This document shows positions 1 through 15,500 of a stretch of 64,000 nucleotides of DNA, piece after piece. Each line of letters starts with the position of its first letter. Position 1 is the stretch's first letter. The notes beneath the pieces were generated by a model that saw nothing but the letters and a program-made list of their open reading frames with translations, did not search any database and was not told the DNA's origin. This DNA is from Panorpa germanica. Its lineage: Eukaryota > Arthropoda > Insecta > Mecoptera > Panorpidae. Location of the stretch: the NCBI GenBank assembly GCA_963678705.1, contig CAVMBN010000096.1, positions 62,001 to 126,000 of the forward strand, written 5' to 3'. Both the position numbers and the translations under genes were made by a program.

Positions 1-3000
1 ATTATTATTAACTTTTATATTTTTTATACTTGCAGATGTACCAACTGTGTCTTTTTTACACAAAAATAGAAATAATGGAACTAAAAAAAAAAAATTTTAA
101 AATATTAATACATTTCTGTTACTTTAAAATAGCTTAAGAGTGGGTGTTAACGTGACATTTTTTACAAAAAAATACATTTTTACATACAATTATATGGTTA
201 AAAGTTATTAAATAGTTTTTTTCTTATTATAACATGCACATTTGTTCACACAAGTGCTGCTATATATAATATGAAATTAAAATTATTATTAACTTTTATA
301 TTTTTTGAACTTGCAGTTGTACCAACTGTGTTTCTTTTACACAAAAATTGTAGTGATAAAACTAAAAAAATAAAAATTTTAAAATATTAATACATTTCTG
401 TTACTTTAAAATACATTTAGATTGTGTCGTAAAGTGAAATTCAATACAAAAAAATAAGTTTTTACATACAAATATATGGTTAAAAGTTATAAAATTTTGT
501 TTTATTTTATCATGCACATTTGTATACACAAGTGCTGCTATATATAATATGAAATTAAAATTAATATTAACATTTATATTTTTTGTACTTGCAGTTGTAC
601 CAACTGTGTCTCTTTTACTCAAAAATAGTATTGATGGAACTCAAAAAATAAAATTTTTAAAATAATAACACATTTCTGTTACTTTAGAATAGCTTAAAAG
701 TGGGTGATAACGTGACATTCTATACAAAAAAATACATTTTTACATACAATTATATGGTTAAAAGTTATTAAATAGTTTTTTTTTTATTATAACATGCACA
801 TTTGTTCACACAAGTGCTGCTATATATAATATGAAATTAAAATTATTATTAACTTTTATATTTTTTATACTTGTAGTTGTACCAACTGTGTCTTTGTTAC
901 TCAAAAATAGTAATGATGGAACTAAAAAAATAAAAATTTTAAAATATTAATACATGTCTGTTACTTTAAAATAGCTTAAGAGTGGGTGTTAACGTGACAT
1001 TCTTTACAAAAAAATACATTTTTACATACAATTATGTGGTTAAAAGTTATTAAATAGTTTTTTTCTTATTATAACATGCACATTTGTTTACACAAGTGCT
1101 GCTATATATAATATGAAATTAAAATTAATAATAACTTTTATATTTTTTGAACTTGCAGTTGTACTAACTGTGTCTCTTTTACACAAAAATTGTAGTGATG
1201 GAACTAAAACAATAAAATTTTTAAAATATTAATACAATTCTGTTACTTTAAAATACATTTAGATTGTGTGGTAAAGTGAAATTCAATACAAAAAAATAAA
1301 TTTTTACATACAAATATATGGTTAAAAGTTATAAAATTTTGTTTTATTTTATCATGCACATTTGTATACACAAGTGCTGCTATATATAATATGAAATTAA
1401 AATTATTATTAACATTTATATTTTTTGTACTTCCAGTTGTACCAACTGTGTCTCTTTTACTCAAAAATAGTATGATGGAACTAAAAAAATAAAATTTTTA
1501 AAATAATAACACATTTCTGTTACTTTAAAATAGCTTAAGAGTGGGTGATAACGAGACATTCAATACAAAAAAATACTTTTTTAAATACAATTATATGGTT
1601 AAAAGTTATTAAATAGTTTTTTTTTATTATAACATGCACATTTGTTCACGCAAGTGCTGCAATATATAATATGAAATTAAAATTATTATTAACTTTTTTT
1701 TTTTAATACTTGCAGTTGTACCAACTGTGTCTTTTTTTACTTAAAAGTAGTAATGATGGAACTAAAAAAATAAAAATTTTAAAATATTAATACATTTCTG
1801 TTACTTTAAAATAGCTTAAGAGTGGGTGTTAACGTGACATTCTTTACAAAAAAATACATTTTTACATACAATTATATGGTTAAAAGTTATTAAATAGTTT
1901 TTTTTTTATTATAACATGCACATTGGTTCACACAAGTGCTGCTATATATAATATGAAATTAAAATTAATAATAACTTTTCCATTTTTTGAACTTGCAGTT
2001 GTACTAACTGTCTCTTTTACACAAAAATTGTAGTGATGGAAATAAAAAAAAAAAAATTTTAAAATATTAATACATTTCTGTTAATTTTTAAATACATTTA
2101 GATTGTGTGGTAAAGTGAAATTCAATACAAAAAAAAATATTTTATATACAAATATATTATTAAAAGTTATAAAATTTTTGTTTTATTTTATCATGCACAT
2201 TTGTATACACAAGTGCTGCTATATATAATATGAAATTAAAATTATTATTAACTTTTATATTTTTTGTACTTGCAGTTGTACAAACTGTGTCTTTTTTACC
2301 CAAAAATAGTAATGATGGAACTAAAAAAATAAAATTTTTAAAATAAAAACACATTTCTGTTACTTTAAAATAGCTTAAGAGTGGGTGATAACGTGACATT
2401 CTATACAAAAAAATACATTTTTAAATACAATTATATGGTTAAAAGTTATTAAATAGTTTTTTTTTATTATAACTTGCACATTTGTTTACCCAAGTGCTGC
2501 TATATATAATATGAAATTAAAATTAATAATAACATTTATATTTTTTGAACTTGCAGTTGTACTAACTGTGTCTCTTTTACACAAAAATTGTAGTGATGGA
2601 ACTAAAAAAATTAAAATTTTAAAATAATAATACATTTCTGTTACTTTAAAATACATTTAGATTGTGTGGTAAAGTGAAATTCAATACAAAAAAATAAATT
2701 TTTACATACAATTATATGGTTAAAAGTTATTAAATAGTTTTTTTCTTATTATAACATGCACATTTGTTCACACAAGTGCTGCTATATATAATATGAAATT
2801 AAAATTAATAATAACTTTTATATTTTTTGAACTTGCAGTTGTACTAACTGTGTCTCTTTTACACAAAAATTGTAGTGATGGAACTAAAAAAATAAAAATT
2901 TTAAAATATTAATACATTTCTGTTACTTTAAAATACATTTAGATTGTGTGGTAAAGTGAAATTCAATACAAAAAAATAAATTTTTACATACAAATATATG

Positions 3001-5578
3001 GTTAAAAGTTATAAAATTTTGTTTTATTTTATCATGCACATTTGTATACACAAGTGCTGCTATATATAATATGAAATTAAAATTATTATTAACTTTTATA
3101 TTTTTTGTATTTGCAGTTGTACCAACTGTGTCTCTTTTACTCAAAAATAGTAATGATGGAACTAAAAAGATAAAAATTTTGAAATAATAACACATTTCTG
3201 TTACTTTAAAATAGCTTAGGAGTGGGTGATAACGTGACATTCTATAAAAAAAAAATACATTTTTACATACAATTATATGGTTAAAAGTTATTAAATAGTT
3301 TTTATTTTATTATAACATGCACATTTGTTCACACAAGTGCTGCTATATATAAAATGAAATTAAAATTAATAATAACTTTTATATTTTTTGAACTTGCAGT
3401 TGTACTAACTGTGTCTCTTTTACACAAAAATTGTAGTGATGGAACTAAAAAAACAGAAATTTTAAATAATAATACATTTCTGTTACTTTAATATACATTT
3501 AGATTGTGTGGTAAAGTGAAATTCAATACAAAAAAATAAATTTTTACATACAAATATATTGTTAAAAGTTATAAAATTTTGTTTTATTCTATCATGCACA
3601 TTTGTTTACACAAGTGCTGCTATATATAATATGAAATTAAAATTATTATTAACTTTTATATTTTTTGTACTTGCAGTTGTACCAACTGTGTCTCTTTTAT
3701 TCAAAAATAGTAATGATGAAACTAAAAAAATAAATTTTTTAAAATAATAACACATTTCTGTTACTTTAAAATAGCTTAAGAGTGGGTGATAACGTGACAT
3801 TCTGTACAAAAAAATACATTTTTACATACAATTATATGGTTAAAAGTAATTAAATAGTTTTTTTTTATTATAACATGCACATTTGTTCACACAAGTGCTG
3901 CTTATATAATATGAAATTAAAATTATTATAAACTTTTATATTTTTTATACTTGCAGATGTACCAACTGTGTCTTTTTTACACAAAAATAGTAATGATGGA
4001 ACTAAAAAAATAAAAATTTTAAAACATTAATACATTTCTGTTACTTTAAAATAGCTTAAGAGTGGGTGTTAACGTGACATTTTTTACAAGAAAATACATT
4101 TTTACATACAATTATATGGTTGAAAGTTAATAAATAGTTTTTTTTTATTATAACATGCACATTTGTTTACACAAGTGCTACTATATATAATGTGAAATTA
4201 AAATTAATAAAAACATTTATATTTTTTGAACTTGCAGTTGTACTAACTGTGTCTCTTTTACACAAAAATTGTAGTGATGGAACTAAAAAACTAAAAATTT
4301 TAAAATATTAATACATTTCTGTTACTTCAAAATTGCTTAAGAGTGGGTGATAACGTGACATTTTATACAAAAAAATACATTTTTACATACAATTATATGG
4401 TTAAAAGTTATTAAATAGTTTTTTTCTTATTATAACATGCACATTTGTTCACACAAGTGCTGCTATATATGAAATTAAAATTTTTATTAACTTTTATATT
4501 TTTTATGCTTGTAGTTGTACCAACTGTGTCTTTTTTACTCAAAAGTAGTAATGATGGAACTAAAAAAATAAAAATTTTAAAATAATAACACATTTGTGTT
4601 ACTTTAAAATAGCTTAAGAGTGGGTGATAACGTGACATTCTATACAAAAAAATACATTTTTACATACAATTATATGATTAAAAGTTATTAAATAGTTTTT
4701 TTTTATTATAACATGCACATTTGTTTACACAAGTGCTGCTCATATAATATGAAATTAAAATTATTATTAACTTTTATATTTTTTAAACTTGCAGATGTAC
4801 CAACTGTGTCTTTTTTACACAAAAATAGTAATGATGGAACTAAAAAAATAAAATTTTTAAAATATTAATACATTTCTGTTACTTTAAAATAGCTTAAGAG
4901 TGGGTGTTAACGTGACATTTTTTACAAAAAAATACATTTTTACATACAATTATATGGTTGAAAGTTATTAAATAGTTTTTTTTTAATATAACATGCACAT
5001 TTGTTTACACAAGTGCTGCTATATATAATGTGAAATTAAAATTAATAAAAACATTTATATTTTTTGAACTTGCAGTTGCTGTAACTGTGTCTCTTTTACA
5101 CAAAAAATGTAGTGATGGATCTAAAAAAATAAAAATTTTAAAATATAAATACATTTCTGTTACTTTAAAATTGCTTAAGAGTGGGTGATAACGTGACATT
5201 CTATACAAAAAAATACATTTTTAAATACAATTATATGGTTAAAAGTTATTAAATAGTTTTTTTTATTATAACATGCACATTTGTTAACACAAGTGCTGCT
5301 ATATATAATATGAAATTAAAGTTATTATTAACTTTTATATCTTTTATACTTGCAGTTGTACCAACTGTGTCTTTGTTACTCAAAAATAGTTATGATTAAA
5401 CTAAAAAAATAAAAATTTTAAAATATTAATACATTTCTGTTACTTTCAAATAGCTTAAGAGTGGGTGTTAACGTGACATGCTTTACAAAAAAATACATTT
5501 TTACATACAATTATATGGTTAAAAGTTATTAAATAGTTTTTTCTTATTATAACATGCACATTTGTTCACACAAGTGCT
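1..5578. repeat. Satellite array, left irregular part (~280-bp monomers)
   Basis: About 20 tandem monomers. Landmarks such as CAAGTGCTGC recur at 251, 529, 811, 1093 and 1371, so spacing alternates between about 278 and 282 bp. One monomer type carries GATTGTGTGGTAAAGTGAAA and GTATACACAAG; the other carries AGCTTAAGAGTGGGTG and TTAAATAGTTTTT. Variation is mostly substitutions and length changes in T and A runs. No clear multi-kilobase unit is visible here, unlike the stretch to the right. No host gene is seen. A 38-39-codon plus-strand ORF recurs in monomers, for example 271-390, and is discussed as a finding rather than called as a gene. Confidence 0.95.
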
Positions 5579-8500
5579 GCTATATATAATATGAAATTAA
5601 AATTAATAATAACTTTTACATTTTTTGAACTTGCAGTTGTACTAACTGTGTCTCTTTTACACAAAAATTGTAGTGATGGAACTAAAAAAATAAAATTTTT
5701 AAAATATTAATACATTTCTGTTACTTTAAAATACATTTAGATTGTGTGGTAAAGTAAAATTCAATACAAAAAAATAAATTTTCACATACAAATATATGGT
5801 TTAAAGTTATAAAATTTTGTTTTATTTTATCATGCACATTTGTATACACAAGTGCTGCTATATATAATATGAAATTAAAATTATTATTAACTTTTATATT
5901 TTTTGTATTTGCAGTTGTACCAACTGTGTCTCTTTTACTCAAAAATAGTAATGATGGAACTAAAAAAATAAAAATTTTAAAATAATAACACATTTCTGTT
6001 ACTTTAAAATAGCTTAAGAGTGAGTGATAACGTGACATTCTATAAAAAAAAATACAATTTAACATACAATTATATGGTTAAAAGTTATTAAATAGTTTTT
6101 ATTTTATTATAACATGCACATTTGTTCACACAAGTGCTGCTATATATAAAATGAAATTAAAATTAATAATAACTTTTATATTTTTTGAACTTGCAGTTGT
6201 ACTAACTGTGTCTCTTTTACACAAAAATTGTAGTGATGGAACTAAAAAAACAGAAATTTTAAATATTAATACATTTCTGTTACTTTAAAATACATTTAGA
6301 TTGTGTGGTAAAGTGAAATTCAATACAAAAAAATAAATTTTTACATACAAATATATGGTTAAAAGTTATAAAATTTTGTTTTATTCTTTCATGCACATTT
6401 GTATACACAAGTGCTGCTATATATAATATGAAATTAAAATTATTATTAACTTTTATATTTTTTGTACTTGCAGTAGTACCAACTGTGTCTCTTTTTTTCA
6501 AAAATAGTAATGATAAAACTTAAAAAAATTAAATTTTTAAAATAATAACACATTTCTGTTACTTTAAAATAGCTTAAGAGTGGGTGATAACGTGACATTC
6601 TGTACAAAAAAATACATTTTTACATACAATTATATGGTTAAAAGTTATTAAATAGTTTTTTTTTTATTATAACTTGCACATTTGTTCACACAAGTGCTGC
6701 TATATATAATATGAAATTAAAATTAATAATAACATTTATATTTTTTGAACTTGCAGTTGTACTAACTGTGTCTCTTTTACACAAAAATTGTAGTGATGGA
6801 ACTAAAAAAATAAAAATTTTAAAATATTAATACATTTCTGTTACTTTAAAATACATTTAGATTGTGTGGTATAGTGAAATTCAATACAAAAAAATAAATT
6901 TTTACATACAAATATATGGTTAAAAGTTATAAAATTTTGTTTTATTTTATCATGCACATTTGTATACACAAGTGCTGCTATATATAATATGAAATTAAAA
7001 TTATTATTACCTTTTATATTTTTTGTACTTGCAGTTGTACAAACTGTGTCTTTTCTACCCAAAAATAGTAATGATGGAACTAAAAAAATAAAATTTTTGA
7101 AATAATCACATTTCTGTTACTTTAAAATAGCTTAAGAGTGGGTGATAACGTGACATTCTATACAAAAAAATACATTTTTACATACAATTATATGGTTAAA
7201 AGTTATTAAATAGTTTTTTTATATTATAACATGCACATATGTTCACACAAGTGCTACTATATATAATATAAATTTAAAATTATTATTAACTTTTATATTT
7301 TTTATGCTTGCAGTTGTACCAACTGTGTCTTTTTTACTCAAAAGTAGTAATGATAGAACTAAAAAAATAAAAATTTTAAAATAATAACACATTTGTGTTA
7401 CTTTAAAATAGCTTAAGAGTGGGTGATAACGTGACATTCTATACAAAAAAATACATTTTCACATACAATTATATGGTTAAAAGTTATTAAATAGTTTTTT
7501 TTTATTATAACATGCACATTTGTTCACACAAGTGCTGCTTATATAATATAAAATTAAAATTATTATTAACTTTTATATTTTTTATACTTGCAGATGTACC
7601 AACTGTGTCTTTTTTACACAAAAATAGTAATGATGGAACTAAAAAAATAAAAATTTTAAAATATTAATACATTTCTGTTACTTTAAAATAGCTTAAGAGT
7701 GGGTGTTAACGTGACATATTTTACAAGAAAATACATTTTTACATACAATTATATGGTTTAAAGTTAATAAATAGTTTTTTTTTTTTATAACATGCACATT
7801 TGTTTACACAAGTGCTACTATATATAATGTGAAATTAAAATTAATAAAAACATTTATATTTTTTGAACTTGCAGTTGTACTAACTGTGTCTCTTTTACAC
7901 AAAAATTGTAGTGATGGAACTAAAAAAATAAAAATTTAAAATATTAATACATTTCTGGTACTTCAAAATTGCTTAAGAGTGGGTGATAACGTGACATTTT
8001 ATACAAAAAAATACATTTTTAAATACATTTATATGGTTAAAAGTTATTAAATAGTTTTTTTTATTATAACATGCACATTTGTTAACACAAGTGCTGCTAT
8101 ATATAATATGAAATTAAAATTATTATTAACTTTTATATTTTTTATACTTGCAGTTGTACCAACTGTGTCTTTGTTACTCAAAAATAGTAATGGATGAACT
8201 AAAAAAATAAAAATTTTAAAATATTAATACATTTCTGTTACTTTCAAATAGCTTAAGAGTGGGTGTTAACGTGACATTCTTTACAAAAAAATACATTTTT
8301 ACATACAATTATATGGTTAAAAGTTATTAAATAGTTTTTCTCTTATTATAACATGCACATTTGTTCACACAAGTGCTGCTATATATAATATGAAATTAAA
8401 ATTAATAATAACTTTTATATTTTTTGAACTTGCAGTTGTACTAACTGTGTTTCTTTTACACAAAAATTGTAGTGATAAAACTAAAAAAATAAAAAATTTA

Positions 8501-9216
8501 AAATATTAATACATTTCTGTTACTTTAAAATACATTTAGATTGTGTGGTAAAGTGAAATTCAATACAAAAAAATAAATTTTTACATACAAATATATGGTT
8601 AAAAGTTATAAAATTTTGTTTTATTTTATCATGCACATTTGTATACACAAGTGCTGCTATATATAATATGAAATTAAAATTATTATTAACTTTTATATTT
8701 TTTGTATTTGCAGTTGTACCAACTGTATCTCTTTTACTCAAAAATAGTAATGATGGAACTAAAAAAATAAAATTTTTAAAACAATAACACATTTCTGTAA
8801 CTTTAAAATAGCTTAAGAGTGGGTGATAGCGTGACATTCTATACAAAAAAATACATTTTTACATACAATTATATGGTTAAAAGTTATTAAATAGTTTTTT
8901 TTTTATTATAACATGCACATTTGTTCACACAAGTGCTGCTATATATAATATGAAATTAATTATTATTAACTTTTATATTTTTTATACTTGCAGTTGTACC
9001 AACTGTGTCTTTGTTACTCAAAAATAGTAATAGATGAACTAAAAAAATAAAAATTTTAAAATATTAATACATTTCTGTTACTTTTAAATAGCTTAAGAGT
9101 GGGTGTTAACGTGACATGCTTTACAAAAAAATACATTTTTACATACAATTATATGGTTAAAAGTTATTAAATAGTTTTTTCTTATTATAACATGCACATT
9201 TGTTCACACAAGTGCT
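5579..9216. repeat. Higher-order satellite unit 1 (13 monomers, 3638 bp)
   Basis: Monomer variants occur here in a fixed order that recurs 3638 bp later. For example, the variant block at 5721-6065 reappears at 9359-9703, and that at 6280-6501 at 9918-10139. 3638 bp equals 13 monomers of about 279.8 bp. The boundary is drawn at the GCTAT step so that it matches the retroelement insertion point. It is the least identical of the four left units; for instance, one repeat ORF encodes CEN where later units have CKN. Confidence 0.85.
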
Positions 9217-12200
9217 GCTATATATAATATGAAATTAAAATTAATAATAACTTTTACATTTTTTGAACTTGCAGTTGTACTAACTGTGTCTCTTTTACAC
9301 AAAAATTGTAGTGATGGAACTAAAAAAATAAATTTTTTAAAATATTAATACATTTCTGTTACTTTAAAATACATTTAGATTGTGTGGTAAAGTAAAATTC
9401 AATACAAAAAAATAAATTTTTACATACAAATATATGGTTTAAAGTTATAAAATTTTGTTTTATTTTATCATGCACATTTGTATACACAAGTGCTGCTATA
9501 TATAATATGAAATTAAAATTATTATTAACTTTTATATTTTTTGTATTTGCAGTTGTACCAACTGTGTCTCTTTTACTCAAAAATAGTAATGATGGAACTA
9601 AAAAAATAAAAATTTTAAAATAATAACACATTTCTGTTACTTTAAAATAGCTTAAGAGTGAGTGATAACGTGACATTCTATAAAAAAAAATACAATTTAA
9701 CATACAATTATATGGTTAAAAGTTATTAAATAGTTTTTATTTTATTATAACATGCACATTTGTTCACACAAGTGCTGCTATATATAAAATGAAATTAAAA
9801 TTAATAATAACTTTTATATTTTTTGAACTTGCAGTTGTACTAACTGTGTCTCTTTTACACAAAAATTGTAGTGATGGAACTAAAAAAACAGAAATTTTAA
9901 ATATTAATACATTTCTGTTACTTTAAAATACATTTAGATTGTGTGGTAAAGTGAAATTCAATACAAAAAAATAAATTTTTACATACAAATATATGGTTAA
10001 AAGTTATAAAATTTTGTTTTATTCTTTCATGCACATTTGTATACACAAGTGCTGCTATATATAATATGAAATTAAAATTATTATTAACTTTTATATTTTT
10101 TGTACTTGCAGTAGTACCAACTGTGTCTCTTTTTTTCAAAAATAGTAATGATAAAACTTAAAAAAATTAAATTTTTAAAATAATAACACATTTCTGTTAC
10201 TTTAAAATAGCTTAAGAGTGGGTGATAACGTGACATTCTGTACAAAAAAATACATTTTTACATACAATTATATGGTTAAAAGTTATTAAATAGTTTTTTT
10301 TTTATTATAACTTGCACATTTGTTCACACAAGTGCTGCTATATATAATATGAAATTAAAATTAATAATAACATTTATATTTTTTGAACTTGCAGTTGTAC
10401 TAACTGTGTCTCTTTTACACAAAAATTGTAGTGATGGAACTAAAAAAATAAAAATTTTAAAATATTAATACATTTCTGTTACTTTAAAATACATTTAGAT
10501 TGTGTGGTATAGTGAAATTCAATACAAAAAAATAAATTTTTACATACAAATATATGGTTAAAAGTTATAAAATTTTGTTTTATTTTATCATGCACATTTG
10601 TATACACAAGTGCTGCTATATATAATATGAAATTAAAATTATTATTAACTTTTATATTTTTTGTACTTGCAGTTGTACAAACTGTGTCTTTTCTACCCAA
10701 AAATAGTAATGATGGAACTAAAAAAATAAAATTTTTGAAATAATCACATTTCTGTTACTTTAAAATAGCTTAAGAGTGGGTGATAACGTGACATTCTATA
10801 CAAAAAAATACATTTTTACATACAATTATATGGTTAAAAGTTATTAAATAGTTTTTTTATATTATAACATGCACATTTGTTCACACAAGTGCTGCTATAT
10901 ATAATATAAATTTAAAATTATTATTAACTTTTATATTTTTTATGCTTGCAGTTGTACCAACTGTGTCTTTTTTACTCAAAAGTAGTAATGATAGAACTAA
11001 AAAAATAAAAATTTTAAAATAATAACACATTTGTGTTACTTTAAAATAGCTTAAGAGTGGGTGATAACGTGACATTCTATACAAAAAAATACATTTTCAC
11101 ATACAATTATATGGTTAAAAGTTATTAAATAGTTTTTTTTTATTATAACATGCACATTTGTTCACACAAGTGCTGCTTATATAATATGAAATTAAAATTA
11201 TTATTAACTTTTATATTTTTTATACTTGCAGATGTACCAACTGTGTCTTTTTTACACAAAAATAGTAATGATGGAACTAAAAAAATAAAAATTTTAAAAT
11301 ATTAATACATTTCTGTTACTTTAAAATAGCTTAAGAGTGGGTGTTAACGTGACATATTTTACAAGAAAATACATTTTTACATACAATTATATGGTTGAAA
11401 GTTAATAAATAGTTTTTTTTTATTATAACATGCACATTTGTTTACACAAGTGCTACTATATATAATGTGAAATTAAAATTAATAAAAACATTTATATTTT
11501 TTGAACTTGCAGTTGTACTAACTGTGTCTCTTTTACACAAAAATTGTAGTGATGGAACTAAAAAAATAAAAATTTAAAATATTAATACATTTCTGGTACT
11601 TCAAAATTGCTTAAGAGTGGGTGATAACGTGACATTTTATACAAAAAAATACATTTTTAAATACAATTATATGGTTAAAAGTTATTAAATAGTTTTTTTT
11701 ATTATAACATGCACATTTGTTAACACAAGTGCTGCTATATATAATATGAAATTAAAATTATTATTAACTTTTATATTTTTTATACTTGCAGTTGTACCAA
11801 CTGTGTTTCTTTTACACAAAAATTGTAGTGATGGAACTAAAAAAATAAAAAATTTAAAATATTAATACATTTCTGTTACTTTAAAATACATTTAGATTGT
11901 GTGGTAAAGTGAAATTCAATACAAAAAAATAAATTTTTACATACAAATATATGGTTAAAAGTTATAAAATTTTGTTTTATTTTATCATGCACATTTGTAT
12001 ACACAAGTGCTGCTATATATAATATGAAATTAAAATTATTATTAACTTTTATATTTTTTGTATTTGCAGTTGTACCAACTGTGTCTCTTTTACTCAAAAA
12101 TAGTAATGATGGAACTAAAAAAATAAAATTTTTAAAACAATAACACATTTCTGTAACTTTAAAATAGCTTAAGAGTGGGTGATAGCGTGACATTCTATAC

Positions 12201-12573
12201 AAAAAAATACATTTTTACATACAATTATATGGTTAAAAGTTATTAAATAGTTTTTTTTTTATTATAACATGCACATTTGTTCACACAAGTGCTGCTATAT
12301 ATAATATAAAATTAATTATTATTAACATATATATTTTTTATACTTGCAGTTGTACCAACTGTGTCTTTGTTACTCAAAAATAGTAATGGATGAACTAAAA
12401 AAATAAAAATTTTAAAATATTAATACATTTCTGTTACTTTCAAATAGCTTAAGAGTGGGTGTTAACGTGACATTCTATACAAAAAAATACATTTTTACAT
12501 ACAATTATATGGTTAAAAGTTATTAAATAGTTTTTTTCTTATTATAACATGCACATTTGTTCACACAAGTGCT
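9217..12573. repeat. Higher-order satellite unit 2 (12 monomers, 3357 bp)
   Basis: This has the same variant order as the unit to its left but one monomer fewer. Markers at 9359, 9918, 10479 and 10881 recur at 12716, 13275, 13836 and 14238, each 3357 bp on. The missing monomer lies between the 10881 and 11876 markers, where unit 1 has a longer interval (7243 to 8520). It is also the first part of the 21,975-bp duplicated block and recurs at 31192-34548. Confidence 0.85.
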
Positions 12574-15500
12574 GCTATATATAATATGAAATTAAAATTA
12601 ATAATAACTTTTACATTTTTTGAACTTGCAGTTGTACTAACTGTGTCTCTTTTACACAAAAATTGTAGTGATGGAACTAAAAAAATAAAATTTTTAAAAT
12701 ATTAATACATTTCTGTTACTTTAAAATACATTTAGATTGTGTGGTAAAGTAAAATTCAATACAAAAAAATAAATTTTTACATACAAATATATGGTTTAAA
12801 GTTATAAAATTTTGTTTTATTTTATCATGCACATTTGTATACACAAGTGCTGCTATATATAATATGAAATTAAAATTATTATTAACTTTTATATTTTTTG
12901 TATTTGCAGTTGTACCAACTGTGTCTCTTTTACTCAAAAATAGTAATGATGGAACTAAAAAAATAAAAATTTTAAAATAATAACACATTTCTGTTACTTT
13001 AAAATAGCTTAAGAGTGAGTGATAACGTGACATTCTATAAAAAAAAATACAATTTAACATACAATTATATGGTTAAAAGTTATTAAATAGTTTTTATTTT
13101 ATTATAACATGCACATTTGTTCACACAAGTGCTGCTATATATAAAATGAAATTAAAATTAATAATAACTTTTATATTTTTTGAACTTGCAGTTGTACTAA
13201 CTGTGTCTCTTTTACACAAAAATTGTAGTGATGGAACTAAAAAAACAGAAATTTTAAATATTAATACATTTCTGTTACTTTAAAATACATTTAGATTGTG
13301 TGGTAAAGTGAAATTCAATACAAAAAAATAAATTTTTACATACAAATATATGGTTAAAAGTTATAAAATTTTGATTTATTCTTTCATGCACATTTGTATA
13401 CACAAGTGCTGCTATATATAATATGAAATTAAAATTATTATTAACTTTTATATTTTTTGTACTTGCAGTAGTACCAACTGTGTCTCTTTTTTTCAAAAAT
13501 AGTAATGATAAAACTTAAAAAAATTAAATTTTTAAAATAATAACACATTTCTGTTACTTTAAAATAGCTTAAGAGTGGGTGATAACGTGACATTCTGTAC
13601 AAAAAAATACATTTTTACATACAATTATATGGTTAAAAGTTATTAAATAGTTTTTTTTTTATTATAACTTGCACATTTGTTCACACAAGTGCTGCTATAT
13701 ATAATATGAAATTAAAATTAATAATAACATTTATATTTTTTGAACTTGCAGTTGTACTAACTGTGTCTCTTTTACACAAAAATTGTAGTGATGGAACTAA
13801 AAAAATAAAAATTTTAAAATATTAATACATTTCTGTTACTTTAAAATACATTTAGATTGTGTGGTATAGTGAAATTCAATACAAAAAAATAAATTTTTAC
13901 ATACAAATATATGGTTAAAAGTTATAAAATTTTGTTTTATTTTATCATGCACATTTGTATACACAAGTGCTGCTATATATAATATGAAATTAAAATTATT
14001 ATTAACTTTTATATTTTTTGTACTTGCAGTTGTACAAACTGTGTCTTTTCTACCCAAAAATAGTAATGATGGAACTAAAAAAATAAAATTTTTGAAATAA
14101 TCACATTTCTGTTACTTTAAAATAGCTTAAGAGTGGGTGATAACGTGACATTCTATACAAAAAAATACATTTTTACATACAATTATATGGTTAAAAGTTA
14201 TTAAATAGTTTTTTTATATTATAACATGCACATTTGTTCACACAAGTGCTGCTATATATAATATAAATTTAAAATTATTATTAACTTTTATATTTTTTAT
14301 GCTTGCAGTTGTACCAACTGTGTCTTTTTTACTCAAAAGTAGTAATGATAGAACTAAAAAAATAAAAATTTTAAAATAATAACACATTTGTGTTACTTTA
14401 AAATAGCTTAAGAGTGGGTGATAACGTGACATTCTATACAAAAAAATACATTTTCACATACAATTATATGGTTAAAAGTTATTAAATAGTTTTTTTTTAT
14501 TATAACATGCACATTTGTTCACACAAGTGCTGCTTATATAATATGAAATTAAAATTATTATTAACTTTTATATTTTTTATACTTGCAGATGTACCAACTG
14601 TGTCTTTTTTACACAAAAATAGTAATGATGGAACTAAAAAAATAAAAATTTTAAAATATTAATACATTTCTGTTACTTTAAAATAGCTTAAGAGTGGGTG
14701 TTAACGTGACATATTTTACAAGAAAATACATTTTTACATACAATTATATGGTTGAAAGTTAATAAATAGTTTTTTTTTATTATAACATGCACATTTGTTT
14801 ACACAAGTGCTACTATATATAATGTGAAATTAAAATTAATAAAAACATTTATATTTTTTGAACTTGCAGTTGTACTAACTGTGTCTCTTTTACACAAAAA
14901 TTGTAGTGATGGAACTAAAAAAATAAAAATTTAAAATATTAATACATTTCTGGTACTTCAAAATTGCTTAAGAGTGGGTGATAACGTGACATTTTATACA
15001 AAAAAATACATTTTTAAATACAATTATATGGTTAAAAGTTATTAAATAGTTTTTTTTATTATAACATGCACATTTGTTAACACAAGTGCTGCTATATATA
15101 ATATGAAATTAAAATTATTATTACCTTTTATATTTTTTATACTTGCAGTTGTACCAACTGTGTCTTTGTTACTCAAAAATAGTAATGGATAAACTAAAAA
15201 AATAAAAATTTTAAAATATAAATACATTTCTGTTACTTTCAAATAGCTTAAGAGTGGGTGTTAACGTGACATTCTTTATAAAAAAATACATTTTTACATA
15301 CAATTATATGGTTAAAAGTTATTAAATAGTTTTTCTCTTATTATAACATGCACATTTGTTCACACAAGTGCTGCTATATATAATATGAAATTAAAATTAA
15401 TAATAACTTTTATATTTTTTGAACTTGCAGTTGTACTAACTGTGTTTCTTTTACACAAAAATTGTAGTGATGGAACTAAAAAAATAAAAAATTTAAAATA

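Noticed and set aside
3559-3747. A 62-codon ORF with two signal-like segments
   Set aside because: Its start would be TTG. The only ATG in the common form is the internal one used by the recurrent 38-39-codon frame.
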